Shown: positions 1 through 9,034, counted from the first letter of the stretch. The stretch is 56,829 nucleotides of DNA from Hyphomicrobiales bacterium (GCA_027483505.1 JAIXUP010000064.1:1-56829); one strand, 5' to 3'. Notes: a model not told the origin generated them from the letters alone. Numbers and translations are program-made.

Positions 1-237
1 GATCAGCCCGAAGCCCCACAGGTAGCCGGATGTGACCAGCGCCAGCAGCATGAGGCCTGCCGCGCCGCCAAGCGAGAACCAGCCGCTCATCGCCCCCAAC
101 GCAGGCGAGGCATGCAGCTTTTCGGGCTCGATCTGGCCCGAAGCCGACGCCGCGCCCATCTCCCGCAGCGCCACGCGCAGCAGTTGCGAGCGCAGGACGA
201 ACAGCGACAGGCCGAACAGGATCAGGAACGTCGTCAT
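1..237 (-). CDS. Partial membrane protein of unknown function (3' part outside window)
   Basis: The reading frame opens with ATG at 237 and runs off the left edge, so only the first 79 residues are visible. Residues about 2-15 are hydrophobic (FLILFGLSLFVL), and a second hydrophobic stretch covers about 52-75, separated by a polar loop; this looks like an inner-membrane protein. Its start overlaps the stop of the SGNH hydrolase (ATGA), which implies translational coupling and membership of the pdh operon's distal end. In related bacteria lpdA usually lies nearby, but this is not lpdA. I do not recognise the family. Confidence 0.6.
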   Translation of the reverse strand, partial: MTTFLILFGLSLFVLRSQLLRVALREMGAASASGQIEPEKLHASPALGAMSGWFSLGGAAGLMLLALVTSGYLWGFGLI

Positions 238-884
238 GCCACACCCGACTTTGCCAGAAGCCCCTGCACGACCGGAATCAGGGCCTGCCCGATGGCGCGC
301 GTGTTGGCGGCATCGAGATGGATGCCGTCAATGGTTGATGCGGTGGCGACCGTGCCCGCGTCGAAGAAAGTGCAATTGGCAAGCTGTGCCTCGTCGGCAT
401 ACAGCGGCGCAAACCGCGCGGACTGGGCGATGGCGCCGGCAAGCATCTCTGTGAAGAACGGATTGGACGTGGTCACAAGACGGGGCGGTGCAACGAGCAG
501 CACCTGCGGCGGCGGCTCCGGCAAGCGTGTTGCATGGTGGCGGACAATCTCGATGCAGCGCCGCATGCCCAACGCGGCGGCGGCGGCGGTCCCCGCAATC
601 TGCGGCTTGAGGTCGTTGGTCCCAAGCATCAGGATCACCAGGGCCACAGGCCGGTGCGAAAACAGCAGCGACGGCAGCAGCTTCGCGCCATTGCGGTCGC
701 AGTCGCCTGTGTAATCGTCATAGGCCGTGGTGCGGCCGCCCATGCCCTCGGCGATGACCTCGATGTCGGACGGAAGGCCCGCCTTCAGCACGCTTGGCCA
801 GCGGTCGGCATAGGCATGCCGCATGCCGCCATCCGGATTGGTGCCCCAGGTCAGACTGTCGCCATAGCAAAGGATCGTGGTCAT
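234..884 (-). CDS. SGNH/GDSL-family hydrolase (arylesterase-like)
   Basis: A 216-residue serine esterase/lipase of the SGNH superfamily. The block I motif GDSLTWG puts the nucleophile at Ser10, block III is GTND (about 88-91), and block V is D186-G-I-H189, supplying the Asp-His of the triad. There is no signal peptide, so it is probably cytoplasmic. It follows pdhC by about 60 bases on the same strand and overlaps the next gene by four bases, so it is likely co-transcribed with the pyruvate dehydrogenase genes. A GDSL hydrolase at this spot is common in Hyphomicrobiales pdh loci, but its substrate is unknown. Confidence 0.88.
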   Translation of the reverse strand: MTTILCYGDSLTWGTNPDGGMRHAYADRWPSVLKAGLPSDIEVIAEGMGGRTTAYDDYTGDCDRNGAKLLPSLLFSHRPVALVILMLGTNDLKPQIAGTAAAAALGMRRCIEIVRHHATRLPEPPPQVLLVAPPRLVTTSNPFFTEMLAGAIAQSARFAPLYADEAQLANCTFFDAGTVATASTIDGIHLDAANTRAIGQALIPVVQGLLAKSGVA

Positions 885-946
885 CGATCAACACCTCACT
901 GTTCCGCTGATCGGTTGGGCGACCGATGTCCCCGAGAGCGCGGTTC

Positions 947-2293
947 TCAGACCAACATCCCCATCGGGTTCTCGATGTACTTCCTGAACGCCGCCAAGGC
1001 TTCGGCGCCGAGCGCGCCATCAACGGCGCGGTGATCCGTCGAGAGGGTCACGCTCATGACGGTGGCGACACCGAGCGTGCCATCGGCCTTGACCACGGGG
1101 CGCTTCTCGCCGGCGCCGACGGCCAGAATGGTGGCGTGCGGCGGGTTGATCACGGCGCAGAAATCCTTGACGCCGAACATGCCGAGATTGCTCACGGCGG
1201 TGGTGCCGCCCTGATATTCCTCTGGCTTGAGCTTGCGGTTCTTGGCGCGGGCGGCGAGGTCCTTCATCTCGTTGGAGATGGTCGACAGCGTCTTGTGGCA
1301 GGCGTCGCGGATGATCGGCGTGATCAGCCCGCCGGGAATCGACACGGCAACCCCGACATCAGCATGCTTGTGCTTGAGCATGGAATTCTCGGTCCAGCTC
1401 GCATTGGCGTCCGGCACCGCCTTCAGCGCCATGGCCCAGGCCTTGACCACCATGTCGTTGACCGAGAGCTTGTAGGCCGGCTTGCCGTCGCTGACGGGCG
1501 CCGCCGCATTGATCTGCTCGCGCAGGCTCAGCAGCGCATCGAGATTGCAGTCCACCGTCAGGTAGAAGTGCGGCACGGTCTGCTTGGATTCGGTCAGACG
1601 GCGCGCAATCGTCTTGCGCATGCCGTCATGAGGGACCTCCTCGTAGGAGCCCGGCGCGAACAGTTTCTTGGTCGCCTCATCCGACGGGCCGGCGGCCATG
1701 GCAGGCTTTGGCGCCGCCGGGGCCGGAGCGGCGGCAGGTGCAGCAGCAACGGCTGGCGGAGCAGCCTTGGCGGTCCCACCCGCCTGCGCCGCCTTCACGT
1801 CACGCTCGACCACGCGCCCGTGCGGGCCTGAGCCGGCGATGGCGGAGAGATCCAGGCCGAACTCCTTCGCCATGCGCTTGGCCAAAGGCGAGGCAAACAC
1901 GCGCGACGTCTCAGCTTTTGCGACCGGCCCGGCATGGCTCGCCACCGGCGGCGGCGGAGCAGGCGCGGCGGCTGTCGCCATCGGAGCAGGTGCAGCGGCC
2001 GCAGGTGCGGCAGGCGCAGCGCTTCCGGCCTTCACGCCAGCCACATCCTCACCCGCGCCGGCGATCATGGCGATGATCTGGTTGACGGGCACGTCCTGCG
2101 TGCCATCAGGCACCATGATCTTCGCCAGGATGCCCTCGTCGACCGCCTCCACCTCCATGGTCGCCTTGTCGGTTTCGATCTCGGCGAGAATGTCGCCGGA
2201 CTTGATGGTGTCGCCTTCCTTTTTCAGCCACTTGGCAAGGTTGCCCTTCTCCATCGTGGGCGAGAGCGCAGGCATCAGGATGTTGATGGGCAT
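947..2293 (-). CDS. pdhC: Pyruvate dehydrogenase complex E2, dihydrolipoamide acetyltransferase
   Basis: E2 core of the pyruvate dehydrogenase complex: transfers the acetyl group from lipoyl-lysine to CoA in the cytoplasm. Order of parts in 448 residues: one N-terminal lipoyl domain ([10 protein letters not shown], lipoyl Lys43), an Ala/Pro-rich swinging linker, the E1/E3-binding peripheral domain (about 130-170, FASPLAKRMAKEFG), a second Ala/Pro linker, and the catalytic domain ending with the active-site motif DHRAVDG. Length and order are normal for alphaproteobacteria. It starts 12 bases after the pdhB stop in the same operon. Confidence 0.97.
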   Translation of the reverse strand: MPINILMPALSPTMEKGNLAKWLKKEGDTIKSGDILAEIETDKATMEVEAVDEGILAKIMVPDGTQDVPVNQIIAMIAGAGEDVAGVKAGSAAPAAPAAAAPAPMATAAAPAPPPPVASHAGPVAKAETSRVFASPLAKRMAKEFGLDLSAIAGSGPHGRVVERDVKAAQAGGTAKAAPPAVAAAPAAAPAPAAPKPAMAAGPSDEATKKLFAPGSYEEVPHDGMRKTIARRLTESKQTVPHFYLTVDCNLDALLSLREQINAAAPVSDGKPAYKLSVNDMVVKAWAMALKAVPDANASWTENSMLKHKHADVGVAVSIPGGLITPIIRDACHKTLSTISNEMKDLAARAKNRKLKPEEYQGGTTAVSNLGMFGVKDFCAVINPPHATILAVGAGEKRPVVKADGTLGVATVMSVTLSTDHRAVDGALGAEALAAFRKYIENPMGMLV

Positions 2294-2305
2294 GGGCTTG
2301 GCTCC

Positions 2306-3691
2306 TCAGCGATAGGTCACGGCTTTGACAGCCGCGATCACCTCGCCGACATTCGGCAAAGCGAGCTTCTCGAGATTGGCAGCGTAGGGCATCGGCACGT
2401 CCTTGCCGGTGACGCGCAGCACGGGGGCGTCGAGATAATCGAAGGCGCGGCTCATCACCTGCGTTGCGATCTCTGCGGTGACGCCCGATTGCGGGAAGCC
2501 CTCCTCCACCGCCACGCAGCGCCCGGTCTTGATCACCGAGGCCACCACCGTGTCGATGTCCATCGGGCGGATCGTGCGCAGATCGATGATCTCGCAGTCG
2601 ATGCCCTCCTTCTCAAGTTCGGCGGCGGCCTTGACGCAGTAGGTCATACCGATGCCGAAGGAGACGAGCGTGACATCCTTGCCAGGGCGGTGGATGCGCG
2701 CCTTGCCGATCGGCACGGTCCAGTTGTCCAGCTTGGGAACCGGGAAGGACTGGCCATAGAGGATTTCGTTTTCGAGGAAGACAACCGGGTTCGGGTCGCG
2801 TATCGCGCTTTTCAGCAGGCCCTTCGCGTCGGCGGCTGTGTAGGGCATCACCACCTTGAGCCCCGGCACGTTCGAATACCAGGCGGCATAATCATGGCTG
2901 TGCTGCGCGCCGACGCGGGCGGCGGCGCCATTCGGGCCACGGAAGACGATCGGACAGCCAAGCTGGCCACCGGACATGTACAGCGTCTTGGCCGCCGAAT
3001 TGATGATGTGGTCGATGGCCTGCATGGCGAAGTTGAAGGTCATGAACTCGACGATCGGGCGCAGGCCCTCATAGGCCGCGCCGACCGCGATGCCGGCAAA
3101 GCCATGTTCGGTGATCGGCGTGTCGACGACGCGCTTGGGGCCGAACTCCTGCAGCAGACCTTGGGTGACCTTGTAGGCGCCTTGATACTCGGCGACCTCC
3201 TCGCCCATCACGAAGACATTGCCATCGGCGCGCATTTCCTCGGCCATGGCGTCACGAAGCGCCTCGCGCACTGTGGTCGGAACCATCTCGGTGCCGGCAG
3301 GCACCTCGGATGAGGCGTCATAGGCATTCGCGGGCGGCGGCGGCGCGGCAGGCGCCGTCACAATGGCCGGCGCCGCGAGCGCAGGAGCCGCCGGAGCGGG
3401 CGCCGCAGCGGCAGGCGCGGAGGCTGCTGTCGCGCTGGCCAGGCTTTCGCCCTCCCCGGTGATCACCGCGATGCGGGTGTTGACGGCCACGTTGTCGGTG
3501 CCGCCATCAACCAGGATCTTGGCGAGAATGCCCTCATCGACAGCCTCGACCTCCATGGTCGCCTTGTCGGTCTCGATTTCGGCGAGGATGTCACCTGCCT
3601 TGATGCGGTCCCCCTCCTTCTTGAGCCACTTGGCGAGTTTGCCCTGCTCCATGGTGGGCGACAGGGCGGGCATGAGAACGTCGATTGGCAT
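2306..3691 (-). CDS. pdhB: Pyruvate dehydrogenase E1 component beta subunit, lipoyl-domain fusion
   Basis: Beta subunit of the heterotetrameric E1 that decarboxylates pyruvate and acetylates lipoate. Residues 1-80 form an extra lipoyl domain (TDKATMEVE, Lys43) nearly identical to that of PdhC, followed by an Ala/Pro linker and the transketolase-type pyrimidine and C-terminal domains (from about 135, [14 protein letters not shown]). The lipoyl fusion to E1 beta is characteristic of alphaproteobacteria and explains the 461-residue length. Its ribosome-binding region lies in the last codons of the small ORF 8 bases upstream, so its expression is tied to that ORF. Confidence 0.97.
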   Translation of the reverse strand: MPIDVLMPALSPTMEQGKLAKWLKKEGDRIKAGDILAEIETDKATMEVEAVDEGILAKILVDGGTDNVAVNTRIAVITGEGESLASATAASAPAAAAPAPAAPALAAPAIVTAPAAPPPPANAYDASSEVPAGTEMVPTTVREALRDAMAEEMRADGNVFVMGEEVAEYQGAYKVTQGLLQEFGPKRVVDTPITEHGFAGIAVGAAYEGLRPIVEFMTFNFAMQAIDHIINSAAKTLYMSGGQLGCPIVFRGPNGAAARVGAQHSHDYAAWYSNVPGLKVVMPYTAADAKGLLKSAIRDPNPVVFLENEILYGQSFPVPKLDNWTVPIGKARIHRPGKDVTLVSFGIGMTYCVKAAAELEKEGIDCEIIDLRTIRPMDIDTVVASVIKTGRCVAVEEGFPQSGVTAEIATQVMSRAFDYLDAPVLRVTGKDVPMPYAANLEKLALPNVGEVIAAVKAVTYR

Positions 3692-3699
3692 GTTTCAGC

Positions 3700-3948
3700 T
3701 CACTTCAATTGCCAAGTGCCGCGATCGGACACTGTAGCGTCAACTAGTTTACCCAACTTTCGGAGGTTCGAAGCCGCCCAACGCATGTCGTACTGCCATG
3801 TGTAGAAGAGCGGGCCACTATTCTTCAGATCATCGGCGTGTTTCTTCCAAATCTGTTCTGCCACCTGCACGACTGTTCCACTCCCACCAAGTTCCAGGAG
3901 CGCTGCCTCGGTGATCAATACAAGGTCCGAACGGGTAAGTTTGCGCAT
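3700..3948 (-). CDS. Small winged-helix-like protein (Mrr N-terminal-like) inside the pdh operon
   Basis: An 82-residue protein begins with ATG at 3948, one base after the pdhA stop codon, and ends 8 bases before pdhB, so it is wedged into the operon and must be co-transcribed. A longer reading starting at 3999 is possible but would overlap pdhA. The C-terminal half (WQYDMRWAASNLRKLGKLVD, then RGTWQL) resembles the wing and recognition region of the Mrr N-terminal/HARE-like winged helix, where a WA..LRKAG..RG.W pattern is typical; this is a by-eye resemblance. GC content is visibly lower (about half) than in the flanking pdh genes, which suggests acquisition. Function unknown; DNA or RNA binding is inferred only. 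Confidence 0.7.
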   Translation of the reverse strand: MRKLTRSDLVLITEAALLELGGSGTVVQVAEQIWKKHADDLKNSGPLFYTWQYDMRWAASNLRKLGKLVDATVSDRGTWQLK

Positions 3949-3949
3949 G

Positions 3950-5014
3950 TTACAACAGGATATCGGTGTAGAGCTCGGCCACATCCGGCTCGGGATCATG
4001 CGTGGCGAAATCGGCGGCGTCGTTGACGATATCGCGGACCTTCGCGTCGATCGCCTTCAACTCATCCTCATTGACCTTCCACTGCTTGATCAGGCGGGCG
4101 CGGACCTGCTCGATCGGATCGTGCTCCTCGCGCATCTTCTGCACTTCGTCCTTGGTGCGATACTTCGCCGGGTCGGACATGGAGTGACCGCGATAGCGGT
4201 AGGTCTGCATTTCGAGGATGTAGGGGCCCTTGCCAGAGCGCGCATGCTCCATGGCGCGTTCGCCGGCGGCCTTCACGGCGCGGATGTCCATGCCGTCGAC
4301 CTGCTCGCCGGGGATGTTGAACGAGATCCCGCGCCGCGAGAAGTCGGTCTGGGCCGAAGCGCGGCTCACCGAAGTCCCCATGGCGTAGCGGTTGTTCTCG
4401 ATGATGTAGACGACCGGCAGCTTCCAGAGCGCCGCCATGTTGAAGCTCTCGTAGACCTGGCCCTGGTTGGCGGCCCCGTCGCCAAAGTAGACGAGGCTGA
4501 CGGATTTCTGGTCGCGGTACCAGTTGGCGAAGCCCAGCCCGGTTCCGAGTGAAACCTGCGCGCCGACGATGCCATGACCGCCGAAAAACTTCTTCTCGCG
4601 GCTGAACATGTGCATTGAGCCGCCCTTGCCGCGCGAGTAGCCGCCGCGCCGCCCTGTCAGCTCGGCCAGTACGCCGCGCGCCTCCATGCCGGTGACCAGC
4701 ATGTGGCCATGATCGCGGTAGCCCGTGATCACCTGGTCGCCCGGCTTGGACGCCATGTGCATGCCGACGACGACGGCCTCCTGCCCGATGTAGAGGTGGC
4801 AGAATCCGCCGATCAGGCCCATGCCGTACATCTGCCCCGACTTCTCCTCGAAGCGCCGGATCAGCAGCATTTCACGATAGGCGTGCAGATCCTCGTCACG
4901 CGTGATCGGCGGCGTGTTGGGAATCGCCTTCGGCGCGCCCTTCGCTCCCGGCCGCGGCGCACCAGACTTTGCGGCGGCGCTCGACGCCTTGCGTGCTGCT
5001 GTGGCCATGGTCAA
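3950..5014 (-). CDS. pdhA: Pyruvate dehydrogenase E1 component alpha subunit
   Basis: Thiamine-diphosphate-binding alpha subunit of pyruvate dehydrogenase E1, forming an alpha2beta2 enzyme with PdhB. The TPP motif starts at GDGAANQGQ and ends in IENN about 28 residues later. The phosphorylation-loop-like segment (YRYRGHSMSDPAKYR) that holds the active-site His is intact. The N-terminal 40 residues are Ala/Lys/Pro-rich, as in other rhizobial PdhA proteins. At 354 residues it is of normal length. It is the first gene of the operon, and its transcription would start in the AT-rich stretch upstream. Confidence 0.97.
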   Translation of the reverse strand: MTMATAARKASSAAAKSGAPRPGAKGAPKAIPNTPPITRDEDLHAYREMLLIRRFEEKSGQMYGMGLIGGFCHLYIGQEAVVVGMHMASKPGDQVITGYRDHGHMLVTGMEARGVLAELTGRRGGYSRGKGGSMHMFSREKKFFGGHGIVGAQVSLGTGLGFANWYRDQKSVSLVYFGDGAANQGQVYESFNMAALWKLPVVYIIENNRYAMGTSVSRASAQTDFSRRGISFNIPGEQVDGMDIRAVKAAGERAMEHARSGKGPYILEMQTYRYRGHSMSDPAKYRTKDEVQKMREEHDPIEQVRARLIKQWKVNEDELKAIDAKVRDIVNDAADFATHDPEPDVAELYTDILL

Positions 5015-5094
5015 CCTCCCAGGATGCTTCTTTCAAGCACCATAAGTCCAAGCCATGGCTTTGGCGAGAGGGAATTGAACAGCGATGTGGAATT

Positions 5095-5160
5095 CCAAGC
5101 TATTGAAATATATTAAGAAACAAGATTTAACTGAAATCAGGTTAATCAGACCATCTGAAA
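5095..5160 (-). promoter_or_regulatory. AT-rich upstream region of the pdh operon
   Basis: The 183-base gap between ftsB and pdhA contains a block at about 5100-5150 that is only about a quarter G+C in an otherwise GC-rich window. Read on the minus strand it has repeated TGATTNA elements (CTGATTAAC and CTGATTTCAGTTAA) and an AT run suitable for an UP element and promoter. I cannot place a confident -35/-10 pair. It is probably the pdhA promoter and a regulator site. Confidence 0.35.
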
Positions 5161-5197
5161 CTGTTGTGCAGCGCACATCGTGCGCCGCAACGCACCA

Positions 5198-5515
5198 TCA
5201 CCGGCCCATGATCACGACATCGTTCTTGTGAACGCGGCCAAGCGTCGCCCTAACCCGCTCGTCCAGCAGGTCGCGATCCACCTCCTCGCGGCGCATCAGG
5301 GTGACGCGTGTGTCCCATTCGGCGCGCTCGGCCTTGAGGCCGTTGAGTTCGGCGGCAAGCTCGGCGATCTGGACCTTCAGCTCCTGCTTGCTTTCCATCC
5401 CGCGCGGACCGTTCTGCGCATGGTAGAGGAAATAGGCGACGCAGCCGGCCGCCATCACGTAGAAGGCGAACGGGCCGACCAGACGGCGGGGACCTTTGCG
5501 GATGACCATGCTCAT
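5198..5515 (-). CDS. ftsB: Septum formation initiator family protein (FtsB/DivIC)
   Basis: A 105-residue bitopic membrane protein of the divisome. It has a short basic cytoplasmic N-terminus, one membrane span at about 14-31 (PFAFYVMAAGCVAYFLY), then a periplasmic coiled coil (about 40-70, KQELKVQIAELAAELNGLKAE) and a short C-terminal region. This is the FtsB/DivIC layout, in which the coiled coil pairs with FtsL and binds FtsQ. Location just upstream of pdhA is the usual alphaproteobacterial context, where it commonly lies between eno and the pdh genes; here eno has moved to 12959. Confidence 0.88.
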   Translation of the reverse strand: MSMVIRKGPRRLVGPFAFYVMAAGCVAYFLYHAQNGPRGMESKQELKVQIAELAAELNGLKAERAEWDTRVTLMRREEVDRDLLDERVRATLGRVHKNDVVIMGR

Positions 5516-5571
5516 GGCATGAGACTAGCCAGCGATGGTTGAGGCAAGGTTAAACGACGTGCGTGGCGCGT

Positions 5572-7980
5572 TCACAGGTGCCGGATCGGCCTCCCCGGCG
5601 CGAGCCGTTCGGCCGCAAGCAGGATGCCCTGCGCGTCAATGCCAAAATGCCGATACAGGTCCTGGATCGTGCCGGTCTGGCCGAAATGCTCGACGCCGAG
5701 CGCCCGCGTGCGGTGCCCGTTGACTCCGCCCAGCCAGGCCAGCGTGGCCGGGTGGCCATCGACCACGGTGATCAGGGCACAATGCGGCGGCACCCCCTCC
5801 AGCAGACGTTCGATATGGCTCAGCGCATGCGGCAGGCCCTGTTCGCGGGCGCGCTGCGCGGCAGTCCAGCCGGCATTGAGCCGATCGGCGGATGTGACGG
5901 CCAGAAGCCCGACATCGCGCCGGTCCTCGGCCATCAGTCCGATCGCCCTGATCGCCTCAGGCGCCACCGCCCCGGTGTAGGCGACCACGACCTGCGCGGC
6001 GGGGCCAGGCCGACGCATCCAGTAAGCCCCGTCGACGATCTGTCGTTCGAGTTCGGGCGTCAGGGCCCGCACCGGCTGCTCGAGCGGCCGCGTCGACAGC
6101 CTCAGATAGACCGAGCCGCCGGTCTGGTCGCGCAGCCAGGAGCGCACGTCAGGCTCGGCGTCGCCGTCCCGCTGCATGTAGTCGAAGCCGAATCGCATGA
6201 TGACGGCGAGTTCGTCGATGAAGGCCGGCTCGAAATAGCACAGCCCGTCCTGCGCCATGCCCACCAGCGGCGTGCCGATGGACTGGTGCGCACCGCCCTC
6301 GGGCGCCAGCGTCACGCCCGACGGCGTCGCCACCAGCATGAAGCGGGCGTCCTGGTAGCAGGCATAGTTCATCTGGTCGGCGGCGCGGTAGATGAACGGG
6401 TCATAGACCGTGCCGATCGGCAGCAGGCGTTCGCCGTTGATGCTGTGCGAGAGTCCGAAGGCCGACAGGGCCAGAAACAGGTTCGATTCGGCGATGCCCA
6501 GTTCGAGGTGCTGTCCCTTTGGCGAGAACTCCCACGCATAGGTCGAGGGAATGCGCTCGGCCTTGAACGTGTCCGCCATGCTCTGCCGCGCGAACAGGCC
6601 GCGCCGGTTGACCCATGGGCCGAGATTGGTCGAGACCGTCACATCCGGCGCCGTGGTGACGATGCGGCTGGCGAATTCGCTGTCGTCGCGGGCGATCTCG
6701 TTCAGGATCTGGCCGAAGCCCATCTGCGTCGAGATCGGCTTGCTGCCGGGAGGCGGATAGGCCAGCGCTGCGGGGACAGGGACCATCGGCGCGCTCAGAC
6801 GCCGCTTTCCCGCTGCGAAGAACGGCGCCTCGTCGACGAAGCGTTGCAGCGTTTCGGCGGGCAGGCCAGCCGCTTCCCACTTGTCCCATTCGTGCCCTGC
6901 GCGCACGCCGAGCGCGGCCTGATAGACGCCAAGCTGCGCCGGGGTCAGAAGCCCGGCATGGTTGTCCTTGTGCCCAGCCAGCGGCAGGCCGAAGCCCTTG
7001 ATCGTGTAGCAGATGAAGCAGACCGGGCGGTCATGCTTGCCAGCGGCCTCGAATGCCTCCAGCAGCGAAGGAAGGTCATGGCCGCCAAGATTGCCCATCA
7101 GCGCGGCAAGTTCGGTGTCGGACCGGCTCTCGATCAGCCGCGTCACCGGCCCCTGATCGCCGATCTCGTCGTTGAGGCGTTTGCGCCACGCTGCGCCGCC
7201 CTGGAAGGTGAGCGCCGAATAGAGCTGGTTCGGACAATGATCGATCCAGTCGCGCAGGCGCTCCCCGCCCGGCTCCGCAAAGGCGGCCTGCTGCAGCTTG
7301 CCGTGTTTGACGATGACCACGTCCCAGCCGAAATTGGCGAACATGGTCTCAAACTTCGACCACAGGCCCTCGCGGATCACCGCGTCGAGTGACTGACGGT
7401 TGTAGTCGACGATCCACCAGGTGTTGCGCAGGCCATGTTTCCAGCCTTCGATCAACGCCTCGTAGATGTTGCCCTCATCCATCTCGGCGTCGCCGATCAG
7501 CGAAACCATCCGGCCTTCCGCCCTGCCCTTCATCCAGCCATGGGCGGTGACGTAGTCCTGCACCAGCGACGAGAACAGCGTCTGCGCCACGCCGAGGCCG
7601 ACCGATCCGGTCGAAAAATCGACGTCGTCGATGTCTTTCGTGCGCGACGGGTAGCTTTGCGCGCCCTTGTAGCTGCGAAAGGCCTCAAGCTTCTCGCGGG
7701 TCTGGTTGCCGGCGAGGTACTGGATGGCATGGAAGATCGGCGAGGCGTGCGGCTTGACCGCGACCCGGTCCTGCGGGCGCAGGACGCCGAAATACAGCGC
7801 GGTCAGGATCGTCGCCATCGAGGCCGACGACGCCTGATGGCCGCCGACCTTGACCTCGCCCGCTTCGCGCAGATGGTTGGCGTTGTGGATGGTCCAGGTC
7901 GCGAGCCACAGCACGCGCCGCTCGATCTCGGAGAGAAGCGGCAGCCTCGTATCGGTCATGGCCTGCAGCTGGACGGACAT
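5572..7980 (-). CDS. Transketolase-family thiamine enzyme, homodimeric E1 (AceE/MdeB)-like
   Basis: An 802-residue thiamine-diphosphate enzyme of the homodimeric 2-oxoacid dehydrogenase E1 type, related to AceE and to the 2-oxobutyrate decarboxylase MdeB. The TPP motif begins GDAEMDEGN and ends VDYNRQS, and the N-terminal IERRVLWLATWTIHNANHL region is typical of the family. The start chosen is ATG at 7980, which shares one base with the stop of the upstream dehydratase (TGATG), so the two are translationally coupled. It is separate from the alpha2beta2 PdhAB enzyme nearby. From the partner gene I infer that its substrate is 2-oxobutyrate or another 2-oxoacid; pyruvate or a true transketolase reaction are alternatives. 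Confidence 0.88.
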   Translation of the reverse strand: MSVQLQAMTDTRLPLLSEIERRVLWLATWTIHNANHLREAGEVKVGGHQASSASMATILTALYFGVLRPQDRVAVKPHASPIFHAIQYLAGNQTREKLEAFRSYKGAQSYPSRTKDIDDVDFSTGSVGLGVAQTLFSSLVQDYVTAHGWMKGRAEGRMVSLIGDAEMDEGNIYEALIEGWKHGLRNTWWIVDYNRQSLDAVIREGLWSKFETMFANFGWDVVIVKHGKLQQAAFAEPGGERLRDWIDHCPNQLYSALTFQGGAAWRKRLNDEIGDQGPVTRLIESRSDTELAALMGNLGGHDLPSLLEAFEAAGKHDRPVCFICYTIKGFGLPLAGHKDNHAGLLTPAQLGVYQAALGVRAGHEWDKWEAAGLPAETLQRFVDEAPFFAAGKRRLSAPMVPVPAALAYPPPGSKPISTQMGFGQILNEIARDDSEFASRIVTTAPDVTVSTNLGPWVNRRGLFARQSMADTFKAERIPSTYAWEFSPKGQHLELGIAESNLFLALSAFGLSHSINGERLLPIGTVYDPFIYRAADQMNYACYQDARFMLVATPSGVTLAPEGGAHQSIGTPLVGMAQDGLCYFEPAFIDELAVIMRFGFDYMQRDGDAEPDVRSWLRDQTGGSVYLRLSTRPLEQPVRALTPELERQIVDGAYWMRRPGPAAQVVVAYTGAVAPEAIRAIGLMAEDRRDVGLLAVTSADRLNAGWTAAQRAREQGLPHALSHIERLLEGVPPHCALITVVDGHPATLAWLGGVNGHRTRALGVEHFGQTGTIQDLYRHFGIDAQGILLAAERLAPGRPIRHL

Positions 7981-8978
7981 CAGCGCGGCTCCGGCGTGCC
8001 GCCCGACAGGATCGTGGCCGCCCAATCCCGGTCGATGTTGCCGCCGCACAGGATGACGGCGCATTGTTTGCCCTGCATCCGGTCCCTTTCCGTGATCAGA
8101 GCCGCCAAGGGAGCGGCGCCGGCCCCCTCCGCCATGTTGTGCGTGTCCTCGTGATAGATCCGGATCGCCTCGGCGATCTCGTCGTCGCTGACCCGGATGA
8201 CCCGCGCCACACCCTTGGAATAGATCGCGAAAGCCTCCTGGTTCGGGATTCGCGTCGCCATGCCGTCCGCGAAGGTCCGCGCGGAATCGCCTTTGATAAT
8301 GTGTCCCGCCTCGATCGAGCGCGCGGAGGCGTCGGCAATGTCGGATGTGACGGCGATCACTTCCGCCTTCAGTCCAAGCGCATCCCGCGCCGAGATCACC
8401 CCGCAGATGCCCGAGCCCAGCCCGATCGGCACGTAGACGGCATCGAGTTTTGGAAAGGCGGCGAACAGTTCAAGCGCATAGGAGGCGACGCCCTTGACCA
8501 GATCCATATGGAACGACGGCACCATCGCCAGTCCGCGTTCATCCGCGGTTCGCATGGCGACATCGCGGGCGGCGTCGAAATCCTCGCCGGCCTCGATCAG
8601 TTCGGCCCCGAAAGCGCGCATGGCCGCGTTCTTCTCGCGCGAATTGCCCCGCGGGACCACGATGGTCACGGGCACGCCGAACCTGGCCCCTGCAAGGGCG
8701 ATGCTCTGACCGTGATTGCCGCGCGTGGCGCTGATCACGCCGCGCGGCGTGTTCAAACCGGGCGCGCGCGCCTTCTCCGCGTCGGCATAGTTCTGCATGT
8801 AGACGAACCCGCCGCGGACCTTGAAGGCGCCGGTCGGCGTGTGGTTCTCATGCTTGACCACGACCTCGACGCCGAGGCGCGCCTTCAGCAAAGGCCATGC
8901 GATCTGCGGCGTCGGCGGCATGTGGGTGTGAACCAGCGCGGCGGCGGCCTGAAGTTCGGCAAGGGACGGCGTATGCAT
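7980..8978 (-). CDS. PLP-dependent threonine/serine dehydratase family protein
   Basis: A 332-residue fold-type II PLP enzyme. Residues 43-55 give the cofactor-lysine motif KHENHTPTGAFK (Lys53), SATRGNHGQS is the substrate/phosphate region, and CGGNIDRD near the C-terminus is the glycine-rich end segment. There is no ACT regulatory domain, so it resembles catabolic rather than biosynthetic threonine deaminase. The expected reaction is threonine to 2-oxobutyrate plus ammonia (or serine to pyruvate). It overlaps the AceE/MdeB-like gene by one base, which would consume a 2-oxoacid. EutB-like hydroxyectoine dehydratases share these motifs and cannot be excluded. Confidence 0.9.
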   Translation of the reverse strand: MHTPSLAELQAAAALVHTHMPPTPQIAWPLLKARLGVEVVVKHENHTPTGAFKVRGGFVYMQNYADAEKARAPGLNTPRGVISATRGNHGQSIALAGARFGVPVTIVVPRGNSREKNAAMRAFGAELIEAGEDFDAARDVAMRTADERGLAMVPSFHMDLVKGVASYALELFAAFPKLDAVYVPIGLGSGICGVISARDALGLKAEVIAVTSDIADASARSIEAGHIIKGDSARTFADGMATRIPNQEAFAIYSKGVARVIRVSDDEIAEAIRIYHEDTHNMAEGAGAAPLAALITERDRMQGKQCAVILCGGNIDRDWAATILSGGTPEPR

Positions 8979-9034
8979 GACTTCTCCGGCGCAGGGCAGG
9001 CCAAAAGCACAGTGAGCATGTGCAGCAAGGCCGG

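Noticed and set aside
926..3313. Long plus-strand frames of 301 and 459 codons (926-1831, 1934-3313) opposite pdhC and pdhB
   Set aside because: They are shadows of high-GC codon bias in genuine pdh genes; the proteins are Arg/His-rich and resemble nothing.
5128..5146. CtrA box upstream of pdhA (TTAA...TTAA)
   Set aside because: The two TTAA elements are 11 bases apart, not 7.
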